In this document: one piece after another, positions 8,506 to 17,174 of the stretch
How the letters are laid out: each line of letters opens with the position of its first letter
Position numbering within the stretch: position 1 is the first letter of the stretch
Origin: Massilia antarctica
Lineage (GTDB): Bacteria; Pseudomonadota; Gammaproteobacteria; Burkholderiales; Burkholderiaceae_D
DNA: 64,000 bases
Assembly (NCBI RefSeq): GCF_015689335.1
Contig: NZ_CP065053.1
Span: 4,588,001 to 4,652,000 of the forward strand
Direction: 5' to 3'
Position numbers and translations under genes: made by a program
The notes under the pieces: model-generated
What the model was told of the DNA's origin: nothing
What the model saw: the letters and a program-made list of their open reading frames with translations, nothing else
Databases searched by the model: none

Positions 8506-9315
8506 ATGCCTTTCCCTACCTTGAACACTTACCTGGCCCAGTTGTCCCGCACGGACCGTCCGGCCAGCAAAGTGTGGCTGGACTCGGCGGGCCGCGCCCA
8601 GGGCAAGTATTTCAACTGCACCATCACCAGCGCCTTCCAGCCCATCCGCGCCCTCGGCAGCGGCCGCATCGTGGCCTATGAGGGATTGGCGCGCAGTGCC
8701 TCGGCGGGCGATGCCGGGCTATCGCTGTGGAAACTGCTCGACCATGCGGCCAGCGACGACGAATCGATCGAGCTCGACCGGCTGTGCCGCATGCTGCACG
8801 CGATCAATTTCTTCCGCCAGGACACGGCCGGGCAAAACGACCTGTACCTGAGCGTGCACGACCGGCTGCTCAGCGCGGTCAGCAGCAATCATGGGCATGC
8901 GTTCAAGCGCATTCTGGACGCGCTCGATTTGCCGCTCGGCCGCATCGTGCTGCAACTGCCAGCCACCACGCCGCAGCAGGGATGGCTGCTCAACTACGTG
9001 GCCGACAATTACCGGCGCAACGGTTTCCGGCTGGCGCTCAATGCGGCCTCGGTGGCGCAGGCGCTGGGGATGGTGGCGGAACAGCGGCCCCATGCCGTCA
9101 AGCTCGATGCGCGCTGTCTGGCGGGCGGCGTGTCGCTCGAACCGCTGCTGGACGCGGCGCGGGCGGCCGGGGTCAGGCTGATCTTCAAGCGGGTCGAGAC
9201 GGCGCTGGCCATTGCAGCGGCCGCCGACATGGACGCTTGGCCACTGTACGCTCAAGGTTACTTCCTCGACCAGCCGCAAGCGGCCCTGGTGGCCGACGCG
9301 GCGTTGGCGGCCTGA
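8506..9315 (+). CDS. Degenerate EAL-domain protein
   Basis: A 269-residue cytoplasmic protein with an EAL fold. The start of the domain reads TSAFQPIRALGSGRIVAYEGLAR (in two parts, about 42-64): the EAL signature is EGL. The DDFG metal motif is replaced by LNAASVA near 177-183. The Asn of the second metal motif is missing in LYLSVHDR. Still present are KLD near 198, a Glu in KRVETAL near 227 and YAQGYFLDQP at the end. With two metal positions lost it is unlikely to hydrolyse c-di-GMP. Family members of this kind act as c-di-GMP receptors or as protein-interaction modules. It lies just before the polysaccharide region. Confidence 0.87.
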   Translation: MPFPTLNTYLAQLSRTDRPASKVWLDSAGRAQGKYFNCTITSAFQPIRALGSGRIVAYEGLARSASAGDAGLSLWKLLDHAASDDESIELDRLCRMLHAINFFRQDTAGQNDLYLSVHDRLLSAVSSNHGHAFKRILDALDLPLGRIVLQLPATTPQQGWLLNYVADNYRRNGFRLALNAASVAQALGMVAEQRPHAVKLDARCLAGGVSLEPLLDAARAAGVRLIFKRVETALAIAAAADMDAWPLYAQGYFLDQPQAALVADAALAA

Positions 9316-9451
9316 CCCGGCGGTTGTGCACGGGACGCAAGTTTATTCCTCAGCAAAATCGCCTTTTCGCTTAGAATTCGGGGGCTATTAACGAATTTTG
9401 GGCAGGGGCAGGTATGGCATCAGCGGCGGTTTGGCGTAACGATATGGTCGC

Positions 9452-11266
9452 ATGCGTCCTGGCGCGGTAGGGCAGCGCCGCCCGCCGCGCGACCAGGGCA
9501 AGCGCCGCCTGCTCGGCGCCGTGCTCGTTTCGCTGCTGGTGCACGGCCTGATTTTGTCGCTTCAGTTCGGCATTCCGGCACTCGGCTTGCCCGGTTCGGC
9601 CACGCCGATCGAGGTGCGCCTGATTGACGCCGCGGTCGCTCCCGCGCCCGTGCCGCCGCCGGCGCCTGTTGTGGCCGTTGCGCCATTGCCGCTTCCGGCT
9701 GGCGCAACGCCGCCGGCGCCAGCCGGCGGCATGCGCCTGCTCGACCCCGTGCCCGCGCCGGCGCCCGTTCCCGTTCCGGTCACGCCGCGCCTGGCTGTCA
9801 AGAAGGACCAGCCGCGCAAGGCTAAACGCATCAGTGCGCCATTGCCGGCCAGCGACGCGCTGGCCATGGATACCCGCGTCATCGCCCAGGATGTGGTCGT
9901 GAACGATTTTTCCGTGCCGATGCCGCGCCCGGAAGAGGCGCAGCAGAAAACCATCGATCTCAAGGAAGCCCAGCACGGCAGCGACGATGGTACCGAGGCG
10001 ACCAGCGCGGCCGAGGTTGCCGAGGCGGCCCGCGCGGCCCAGTTGGCCGAAACCCGGCGCCAGGAGCAGGAAGCCGAGCGGCTGGCGGCGCAACGCAAGC
10101 GCGACGAGGAAGAAAAGGAGCGCAAGCTGACTGAGCTGCAGGCGCGCCGGCAGCAGGAAAAAGCGGCAGCCGAAGCATCCCAGGAACAGGAAAAGCAGGC
10201 GCGGCTGGCGCAAGCCGAGGCCGAGGCTGCGCTCAAGGTCGAACAGCAGAAGGCGGAACAGGTGGCCGCCCAGCAGAAGCAAGCGCTTCAGCAAGCCGAT
10301 CAGCTGCGCGCCGAACAGGCGAGGGCGGAACGTCTGAAAGCCGACCAGCAACAGCTTGCGCAGAAGCTGGCGGAACAGCAAGCGGCGCAGAAACTGGCGG
10401 TTCAACAGGCTGCGCAGAAATTGGCCGAGCAACAAGCGGCGCAGAAATTGGTGGAGCAAGCGGCCACGCAAAAATTGGCGGAGCAACAAGCGGCGCAGAA
10501 ATTGGTTGAGCAAGCGGCCGCGCAGAAACTGGCCGAGCAACAAGCGACGCAGAAGCTGGCCGAACAACAAGCGGCGCAGAAACTGGCCGCACAGCAGGCC
10601 GCCCAGAAACTCGCGGAGCAAGCCGCACAGAAACAGGCCGAGCAGGCTGCGCAGAAGCAAGCCGCGCAGGCCGCCGCGGCAGCGCAGGCCGCCCAGCAGG
10701 CCGCGCTGCAACGCGGGCGCGAAGGCAGCGGCAGCCAAGGCGTCAATACGCCTCCCGGCGGCACCGCGGCGGGCGCGGGCAGCGGCGCGGGCGGCAAGAT
10801 CATCGTCCCCAAGAACCTGCTGGGCAGCGACCTGTCGAACCGCGCACGCGAGATGGTCAAGGGCCTCGATATCCTTTCCGGCACGCCGCCGGCGCCGATG
10901 CGCGACGAGCGCCGCGTGGCCGTCGGCGCGGCCGAACGCGATCTGCCGCTGCGCATGTACGTGGAAAGCTGGCGCCAGAAAATCGAGCGCAATGGCAGCG
11001 TGAATTATCCGCGCTCATGGGCCGACGTCGAACACACCGATGCGCTGGTCAACGTGGCCGTACGCAGCGACGGCACGGTGCAGGACGTGACGATCCTGCG
11101 TTCGAGCGGACGCGCCGACATGGACGAGGCGGTGCAGCGCATCGTGCGCGTCAATGCGCGCTACTCGCCGTTCCCGCCGAATATCGCTTCGCGCTACGAC
11201 GTGATCGATATCCGCCGCGTGTGGCGCTTCGACGAATCCCTCAAGCTGATGGAAGAACTGCGCTAG
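9452..11266 (+). CDS. TonB/TolA-like protein with long Ala/Gln repeat
   Basis: A 604-residue inner-membrane-anchored periplasmic protein. One membrane helix (LLGAVLVSLLVHGLILSL, about 20-38) is followed by a Pro-rich stretch (about 60-125), a charged coiled coil (about 190-290), a repeat of nine-residue AQKLAEQQA-like units (about 300-415) and a Gly-rich hinge. The C-terminal TonB-type domain (about 500-595) includes VNVAVRSDGTVQDVTILRSSG and YSPFPPNIASRYDVI. TonB and TolA bridge the inner and outer membranes; the long helical repeat is TolA-like, while the C-terminal domain looks TonB-like. No ExbB/ExbD or Tol genes are adjacent. It converges on the histidine kinase: one CTAG tetramer gives both stop codons. 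Confidence 0.85.
   Translation: MRPGAVGQRRPPRDQGKRRLLGAVLVSLLVHGLILSLQFGIPALGLPGSATPIEVRLIDAAVAPAPVPPPAPVVAVAPLPLPAGATPPAPAGGMRLLDPVPAPAPVPVPVTPRLAVKKDQPRKAKRISAPLPASDALAMDTRVIAQDVVVNDFSVPMPRPEEAQQKTIDLKEAQHGSDDGTEATSAAEVAEAARAAQLAETRRQEQEAERLAAQRKRDEEEKERKLTELQARRQQEKAAAEASQEQEKQARLAQAEAEAALKVEQQKAEQVAAQQKQALQQADQLRAEQARAERLKADQQQLAQKLAEQQAAQKLAVQQAAQKLAEQQAAQKLVEQAATQKLAEQQAAQKLVEQAAAQKLAEQQATQKLAEQQAAQKLAAQQAAQKLAEQAAQKQAEQAAQKQAAQAAAAAQAAQQAALQRGREGSGSQGVNTPPGGTAAGAGSGAGGKIIVPKNLLGSDLSNRAREMVKGLDILSGTPPAPMRDERRVAVGAAERDLPLRMYVESWRQKIERNGSVNYPRSWADVEHTDALVNVAVRSDGTVQDVTILRSSGRADMDEAVQRIVRVNARYSPFPPNIASRYDVIDIRRVWRFDESLKLMEELR
10352..10700 (+). repeat. Tandem 27-bp coding repeat in the TonB/TolA-like gene
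   Basis: Roughly a dozen imperfect 27-bp units encode AQKLAEQQA or AQKLVEQAA. Unit sequences differ mostly at third positions and at the residue after Leu. The region should form a long rod-like helix; unit number may vary between strains. Confidence 0.8.
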
Positions 11267-13338
11267 CCTTCGCGGCTGGCCGCCAGGTCGGCCAGCAAAC
11301 GTTCGACCGCTTCCAGGTTGGCCGGTTTGATCAGGTGATGATCGAAGCCGGCCGCCTTGCTGCGCGCGCGGTCGTTGTCGTCGCCCCAGCCGGTCAGCGC
11401 CACCAGCACCAGCGGTTCCAGGTGCGTCATGGCGCGCAGGCGCTGCGCCGTTTCATAGCCGTTCAAGCCGGGCATGCCGATGTCGAGGAAAGCCACCTCG
11501 GGCCGGAACTGTTCGGCCAGCGCCAGCGCGCGCATGCCGTCGTTGGCCACGCAGCTGGTGTGGCCGATAATCTCCATCAGTTCCGACAGCATGTCGGCGG
11601 CATCGAGATTGTCATCCACCACCAGCACGCGCAAGCCGCTGCCGCGCGGGTCGGCGCTCTGGCTGGCGCTTTGTGCCTGCGCCGCCACTTCCGGCGCGAG
11701 CGGCAGGCGGATGTCGAAGCGGCTGCCGCTGACCGTCTCGTCGCGTACCAGGTCGATGCTGCCGCCGTGGAGCTCCACCAGCCGGCGCGCCAGCGACAGC
11801 CCGATTCCCAGCCCGCCCTGGGCGCGGTCGAGCGAGGCGCCCACCTGCGAAAACATCTCGAACACCGTCAGCGCCGATTCGGGCGGGATGCCGATGCCGG
11901 TGTCGCGCACCGACAGCAGCGCCTGCGCGCCATCGCGCCACGCCAGCACCGTGATGCGCCCGCCGGCCGGCGTGTACTTGGCGGCGTTATTGAGCACGTT
12001 GCCGATCACCTGGGCGATGCGGGTCGGGTCGGCGTCGAGCATGAGCGACTCGGACACCACGTCCAGCGTCAGCGCGTGGCGGTTTGTGTCGATCAGCGGC
12101 ATGGAGGTTTCGACGGCACTGGCGATCAGTTCGCGCAGCTCGACCCGCACCGGCTTGAGTTCCAGGTTGCCGCGCGTGATGCGGGCGATGTCGAGCAGGT
12201 CGTTGACCAGGGTGACCATCTGCGTGACCTGGCGCTCCATCATGTCGCGCACGCGCGCCACCGTGGCTTGATCGTGTTCGGCCATGCGCATCACCTGCAA
12301 GCCGTTGCGGATGGGGGCGAGCGGGTTGCGCAGTTCGTGCGCGAGGATGGCCAGGAATTCGGTCTTGCGGCGGTCGGCCTCGCGCAGCGCCTCGGTGGCG
12401 CGCACCCGTTCGATGTGGGCCCAGGAGCGCTCCACGCTCTGTTCGACCAGCGCCACGTCGGCATCGGTCCACTGGCGCGGGCGGTCCTGGTGCACCGCCA
12501 TCATCGCTACCAGCTTGCCTTCCTTGACCAGCGGGCAGCAGATGATGGCACGGCAAGCGATGGCATTGAACATGGCGGCGCCGTCGGCTTCATCGAGTTC
12601 GCGGTCGACGTCGCAGATGCGCAGGGTGCGGCCTTCACGCATGGCGCTGGCGGCGCGCGCGCCGAACAGGTCGAGCGAATAGACCCCGACGGTGCTCATG
12701 GCGCCGGGCGCGGTCCAGTCGTGGCGGATGGTGAAGCGGTCGTTGTCGCCTTCGACATCGGCGTAGGGACAGCGCGTGACGTCGAGGTGCTGGCCGAGCA
12801 GGCGCGTGGTGACGTCCATGATGGTCTTGGGGTCGTCCGCGTTGCGGGTGGCCTGGCTCATGGCGTCGAGCAGGCGCAGGCGCTCATCGACCCGCTTGCG
12901 CTCGTCGATGTCGATATGGATGCCGACCCACTCGGCGATGGCGCCGGCGGCGTCGAAAATCGGCACCGCGCGCGCACTCATGTAGCGGTAATGGCCGTCA
13001 GCGCGGCGCAGGCGGTGTTCGATCTGGTACATCCTGCTGGTCGCCAGCGCGGCGCGCCAGGCCGCCGCCGTGCGCTCGCGGTCGTCGGGATGGATGGCAT
13101 CTAGCCAGCCCCAGCCACCGAATTGATCGGCCGACTGTCCGGTAAATACATTCCAGCTGAGCTGCTCCCCTTCGAGACGGCCCCCCGCCGAGGCCAGCCA
13201 CATGATGGTGCTGCTGGCTTGCACCAGCGAGCGGTAGCGCGCCTCGCTGGCGCGCAGTTCGTCGGCAGCCTGGCGGATCGCCGCCAGCTCGGCGGCGGCG
13301 GACAGGCTGGGGTCAAGCGGGGGCGAAGCTGGGGACAT
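11263..13338 (-). CDS. Hybrid sensor histidine kinase (PAS-GAF-HisKA-HATPase-REC)
   Basis: A 691-residue cytoplasmic hybrid kinase with no membrane segment. Domains in order: PAS (about 35-150, with WNVFTGQSADQFGGWGW and HPDDRERT), GAF (about 165-310), HisKA (about 320-385; phospho-acceptor His in LAILAHELRNPLAPIRNG), HATPase (about 430-545; NVLNNAAKYTP, DTGIGIPPE and GGLGIGLSLARRLVE) and a receiver (about 570-685; VLVVDDNLDAADML, acceptor Asp in VAFLDIGMPGLNGYE, final LIKPANLE). Start set at 13338; a longer reading runs into the divergent exporter promoter region. Position next to the polysaccharide exporter suggests, but does not show, control of that locus. No separate response regulator is adjacent. 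Confidence 0.93.
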   Translation of the reverse strand: MSPASPPLDPSLSAAAELAAIRQAADELRASEARYRSLVQASSTIMWLASAGGRLEGEQLSWNVFTGQSADQFGGWGWLDAIHPDDRERTAAAWRAALATSRMYQIEHRLRRADGHYRYMSARAVPIFDAAGAIAEWVGIHIDIDERKRVDERLRLLDAMSQATRNADDPKTIMDVTTRLLGQHLDVTRCPYADVEGDNDRFTIRHDWTAPGAMSTVGVYSLDLFGARAASAMREGRTLRICDVDRELDEADGAAMFNAIACRAIICCPLVKEGKLVAMMAVHQDRPRQWTDADVALVEQSVERSWAHIERVRATEALREADRRKTEFLAILAHELRNPLAPIRNGLQVMRMAEHDQATVARVRDMMERQVTQMVTLVNDLLDIARITRGNLELKPVRVELRELIASAVETSMPLIDTNRHALTLDVVSESLMLDADPTRIAQVIGNVLNNAAKYTPAGGRITVLAWRDGAQALLSVRDTGIGIPPESALTVFEMFSQVGASLDRAQGGLGIGLSLARRLVELHGGSIDLVRDETVSGSRFDIRLPLAPEVAAQAQSASQSADPRGSGLRVLVVDDNLDAADMLSELMEIIGHTSCVANDGMRALALAEQFRPEVAFLDIGMPGLNGYETAQRLRAMTHLEPLVLVALTGWGDDNDRARSKAAGFDHHLIKPANLEAVERLLADLAASREG

Positions 13339-13517
13339 GGCTCGGTTTGTACGGAGAAAAAGTCGGTCGCATTGTAGCCATGAGCTTGCCAGAAAAAGAT
13401 TTTTCCTGTCGCCACTGCTGTAAAAAAATGCTCGCAGACGGGGTTTGATGTGCAGCAAGACCGGGCCGGGTGCGCTCACTTACTCTGAACTGGACAATGT
13501 TCATCTTGATAAGCACC
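13339..13517. other. Divergent intergenic region between kinase and exporter
   Basis: 179 bp that must contain the promoters for the histidine kinase and the rightward polysaccharide export genes. I see no clear operator or attenuator such as a JUMPstart element. Confidence 0.4.
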
Positions 13518-14639
13518 ATGAAAACTCACGCAAACTCACTAAAGATACTGGCGGCGCTGCTCGTACTGACCGGCCTGGGCGGCTGCGCCGGCTTTCGCAT
13601 CAGCGGCGATGCGCACTGGGGCGACCCGCGCTCTGGTGTTGCCAGCGAGCCGGTGCCGCCGACCGAGCTGATCACCGCGCAACTGATTGAAGCCGAGAAA
13701 GTCCTGCGCGCCAGGCGCAGCAGCGAGAGCCTGGCGCACCTGATCGTGCGCGATCCGCCGCCCTACGCGATCGGTCGCGGCGACATTTTGTCGATCGTGG
13801 TGTGGGACCATCCGGAGCTGGCGGGCCAGGGCGTGGCGGCCTCGGCCACGGCGGCCGAGGCCCAGGCACCGAGCGCCCCAGCGGCCGGGTTCGTGGTCGA
13901 CCACGAGGGCCGGGTGCAGTTCCCGTTCGCCGGCCCGCTGATCCTGGCCGGCTTGACCGAGGACGAGGCGCGCGCGCTGCTGACCAAACGCCTGGCGCGA
14001 TACATCGCCAATCCGCTGGTGACCTTGCGCGTGCAATCCTACCGCAGCAAGCGGGTGTACGTCGATGGCGAGGTGCGCCTGCCCGGCTTGCAGGCGATTA
14101 ACGATATTCCCATGACCCTGGTGGAGGCGCTCAACCGCGCCGGCGGCATGCTGCCCAGCGCCGACCAGAGCCGCATCGTGCTGGAACGGGGCGATACACG
14201 CTACCAGGTCGGCTTGCGCGGCCTGGTGGCACGCGGCATCAATCCGGGCAGCATCCTGCTGGCGCCCGGCGACGCGGTGCGGGTCCACTCGCGCGACGAG
14301 AGCAAGGTATTCGTGTCGGGCGAGGTGGTCACGCCCAAGGCGCTGACCATGCACGACGGCCGCCTGACCCTGAACGAGGCGCTGGGCGAGTCCGGCGGTA
14401 TCAGCCCGGTCAGCGGCGATGCGCGCCAGGTGTACGTGGTGCGCAGGGCGCCCGACGGCACCCGCGTGTACCAGCTCGACGCGCGCCGCGCCGGCGCGCT
14501 GGCGATGGCCGAGGCCTTCGAACTCGAACCGCGCGACCTGATCTACGTGGCTGCCTCGCCGCTGGCCAACTGGTACCGCAGCGTGAGCATGCTGTTCCCG
14601 GGCGCGCTGACGCAGGTAGTGAACATCAGCCGCCCCTGA
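13518..14639 (+). CDS. Polysaccharide export outer-membrane lipoprotein (Wza/OPX family)
   Basis: A 373-residue outer-membrane polysaccharide exporter subunit. The start at 13518 yields a lipoprotein signal with lipobox LGGC (LVLTGLGGCAGF). The polysaccharide-export domain follows (YAIGRGDILSIVVWDHPELA, about 78-97; VVDHEGRVQFPFAGPL). SLBB-like domains come next (YVDGEVRLPGLQAINDIPMTL, read in two parts; VFVSGEVVTPKALTMHDGRLTL in two parts). The C-terminal WYRSVSMLFPGALTQVV is the amphipathic helix that lines the pore in Wza. It is 21 bp upstream of the Wzc-type kinase, its normal partner, and begins the rightward arm of the polysaccharide locus. Confidence 0.94.
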   Translation: MKTHANSLKILAALLVLTGLGGCAGFRISGDAHWGDPRSGVASEPVPPTELITAQLIEAEKVLRARRSSESLAHLIVRDPPPYAIGRGDILSIVVWDHPELAGQGVAASATAAEAQAPSAPAAGFVVDHEGRVQFPFAGPLILAGLTEDEARALLTKRLARYIANPLVTLRVQSYRSKRVYVDGEVRLPGLQAINDIPMTLVEALNRAGGMLPSADQSRIVLERGDTRYQVGLRGLVARGINPGSILLAPGDAVRVHSRDESKVFVSGEVVTPKALTMHDGRLTLNEALGESGGISPVSGDARQVYVVRRAPDGTRVYQLDARRAGALAMAEAFELEPRDLIYVAASPLANWYRSVSMLFPGALTQVVNISRP

Positions 14640-14660
14640 ACCCGCGTCAAGGACATTCCC

Positions 14661-16937
14661 ATGAACCATGCCGACCAAGCGCAATCGCGCCCGCCTTCCA
14701 CCAGCATTCTGCCGATGCCCGGCCTGCCGCCGGCCGCGGCGCCATCCGGCTGCGATGCGCAATCGCACGAAATCGATCTCCAGGGCTATTTCAATATCCT
14801 GTACGACAGCCGCTGGCTGATCGGCGGCGTCACCGCGCTGGTGACCCTGCTGGCACTGTTCTATGCGCTGGTCGCCAGTCCGGTGTACGAAGCAAACCTG
14901 ATGATCCACGTCGAGGAAGAGAGTCCGAACGCATCGAAGAATATTCTCAGCGAGGTATCGTCCCTGTTTGAAACCAAGAAGGCGGCCATCGCCGAAATGG
15001 AGCTGCTGCGCTCGCGCATGGTGATTTCGCATGCGGTCGACAACTTGCAGCTGTTTATCGACGTGCGGCCTGAATACTTGCCCGTGGTCGGATTCTGGTT
15101 TGCCAACCGCAAATCGGACGAGTTGTCCGAACCCGGCATCCTCGGGCACGGCGGCTACGTGTGGGGGCAGGAGAAGGCCGAGGTGTCGGTGTTCGAGGTT
15201 CCGGAAGCCTGGTACAACCGCGCATTCACCCTGACCGCGCGCGGCAACGGGCGCTACCACCTGTCCGGCGGCGGGCTGGCAGCCGTGTATGAGGGCGTGG
15301 TCGGCACCACGCTCAGGACAGTGGCGGGCGGGGCCAGCCTGGAGTTGCGGGTCGACCGGCTGCGGGCCCAGCCGGGCGCCCAGTTCCGCCTGATGCGCAG
15401 TTCGCGCCTGGAGGCCATCGAGCGGATCCAGACGGCGCTGATCATTACCGAGCAGGGCAAGCAGTCGGGCATCATCGAAGTGCGCTTGCAGGGCGCGGAT
15501 GCGCAGCGCATCAACAGCCTGCTGGGCGAAATCGGACGCGAATACATGCGCCAGAACCTGGCGCGCAAGACCGAGGAGGCCGAGAAGTCGCTGGCGTTCC
15601 TGAACTTGCAGTTGCCGGCGCTCAAACGCCAGCTGGAAGAGTCCGAGGAAAAGTACAACGGTTTTCGCAACAGCAAGGGCAGCATCGACATGCACGAGGA
15701 AGCGCGCCTCAGCCTGCAGCAGGCTGCCGCGGCGCAGACCCGGCGCCTCGAATTGGAGCAGCGCAAAACGGCATTGCTGACGCGCTTTACCGAAAACCAT
15801 CCGCTGGTGCTCGGCATCACCCAGCAGCGCCGCGAAATCGACGCCGAGATCGCGGGCGTTGCCAAGCGCATCCGCACCCTGCCGGTGCTGGAGCAGGATG
15901 AATCGCGCCTGCTGCGTGAGATCAAGGTCAATACCGACCTGTACACGGCGCTGTCGAACACGGCCCAGCAACTGCGCTTGATTTCCGTGGGGCGGGTTAG
16001 CAACGTGCGCCTGATCGACGCACCGATGGCGCCGGAACGCCCGCTCAAGCCGAACCGGCCGCTGATCGTGGCGCTGGCGGTGGTGACCGGCATGTTCCTT
16101 GGTGTCATGCTGGCGTTCGCGCGCAAGGCCTTCTTCGGCGGCATCGACAATCCGCAACGCATCGAAACGATGCTGGGCGCGCGCATCGTGTATGCCAGCA
16201 TTCCCCACAGCACCTTGCAGGCGCGCCTGCTGCGCCGCGCCCGCGGCGCTAGCGTGCTGCCGATCCTGGCGCAAGTGGCGCCGGAAGACATCGCCATCGA
16301 GAGCTTGCGCAGTTTCCGCGCGGCCCTGACATATGCCATGCCTTCCCTCAAGAACAACATCGTGATGCTGGCCGGACCGGGCAGGGAGTTGGGCAAGTCG
16401 TTTCTGTCGGTGAATTTCGCCGCCGTGATGGCGGCCAGCGGCAAGCGCGTGCTGCTGATCGACGCCGATTTACGCAACGGACACTTGCACCGTTATTTTG
16501 GCGTCAGTCGCGAGCAGGGACTGACCAGGGCGATTGCCGGCTCGCTGCCGCTGGACCAGGTGATTCATCGGGGCGTGCTGGACAACCTCGACTTCATTCC
16601 CACCGGCGCGCTGCCGCCGAACCGTTCCGAGTTCCTGCAGCACTTGAATTTTTCCAATTTGCTCGACGTGGTCAGCAGCCAGTACGACATCGTGCTGATC
16701 GATCCGCCGCCGATCCTGGCGGTCTCGGATGCGCTGATCATCGGTGCCCGCGCCGGGGCCGTGTTCATCCTCGCGCGCGCCGGGGTGACCACCGAGGGCG
16801 AGATCACGGAATCGATCAAGCGCCTGAACCATGCCGGCATTGCGCCGCAGGGCGTGCTGTTCAATGACATGGCCTTGCGCGTCGGCAGCTATGCGTATCA
16901 GTTCAAGTACACCCAGGTAGCGCAGCTGGAACGTTGA
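14661..16937 (+). CDS. Polysaccharide copolymerase / tyrosine autokinase (Wzc type)
   Basis: A 758-residue inner-membrane protein that controls chain length and export. The Wzz-type region has a first membrane helix (LIGGVTALVTLLALFYALVA, about 53-72), a long periplasmic coiled coil (about 290-420) and a PNRPLIVALAVVTGMFLGV second helix (about 465-485). The cytoplasmic BY-kinase domain has Walker A text GPGRELGKSF (about 573-582), Walker A' VLLIDADLR (about 598) and Walker B DIVLIDPPP (about 675). The C-terminal tyrosine tail is short (GSYAYQFKYTQ, three Tyr). AAGGACA precedes the ATG. It follows the exporter gene directly and ends at a strong terminator. Confidence 0.94.
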   Translation: MNHADQAQSRPPSTSILPMPGLPPAAAPSGCDAQSHEIDLQGYFNILYDSRWLIGGVTALVTLLALFYALVASPVYEANLMIHVEEESPNASKNILSEVSSLFETKKAAIAEMELLRSRMVISHAVDNLQLFIDVRPEYLPVVGFWFANRKSDELSEPGILGHGGYVWGQEKAEVSVFEVPEAWYNRAFTLTARGNGRYHLSGGGLAAVYEGVVGTTLRTVAGGASLELRVDRLRAQPGAQFRLMRSSRLEAIERIQTALIITEQGKQSGIIEVRLQGADAQRINSLLGEIGREYMRQNLARKTEEAEKSLAFLNLQLPALKRQLEESEEKYNGFRNSKGSIDMHEEARLSLQQAAAAQTRRLELEQRKTALLTRFTENHPLVLGITQQRREIDAEIAGVAKRIRTLPVLEQDESRLLREIKVNTDLYTALSNTAQQLRLISVGRVSNVRLIDAPMAPERPLKPNRPLIVALAVVTGMFLGVMLAFARKAFFGGIDNPQRIETMLGARIVYASIPHSTLQARLLRRARGASVLPILAQVAPEDIAIESLRSFRAALTYAMPSLKNNIVMLAGPGRELGKSFLSVNFAAVMAASGKRVLLIDADLRNGHLHRYFGVSREQGLTRAIAGSLPLDQVIHRGVLDNLDFIPTGALPPNRSEFLQHLNFSNLLDVVSSQYDIVLIDPPPILAVSDALIIGARAGAVFILARAGVTTEGEITESIKRLNHAGIAPQGVLFNDMALRVGSYAYQFKYTQVAQLER

Positions 16938-17003
16938 GCATTTGCCGTACGGACAGCGAGCGCTTGGCGCTGTCCACCCATCCTCAGAAACCTTCCCTTT
17001 AAG

Positions 17004-17042
17004 AAACGCGACCTGCCAAGCCCGGCATGTCGCGTTTTTTGC
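17004..17042 (+). terminator. Rho-independent terminator after the Wzc-type gene
   Basis: Arms AAACGCGAC (17004-17012) and GTCGCGTTT (17029-17037) with an inner GCC/GGC pair, followed by a T-rich run. It separates the exporter-kinase pair from the beta-helix gene. Confidence 0.88.
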
Positions 17043-17174
17043 TTTGCATTCCTTTTAGGCAAATGACTGTGATTATTTGATTACGCAGGTAAATTTACTT
17101 GGGTAAACGCTGAACCTAAACATTTGACGCAGATCAAACCTTGTTCATTCACTTGATTGAACGAGGAATTTTTG

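Noticed and set aside
13539..16274. 911-codon minus-strand open frame
   Set aside because: Antisense to the Wza and Wzc genes; composition is that of a shadow frame and no domain is seen.
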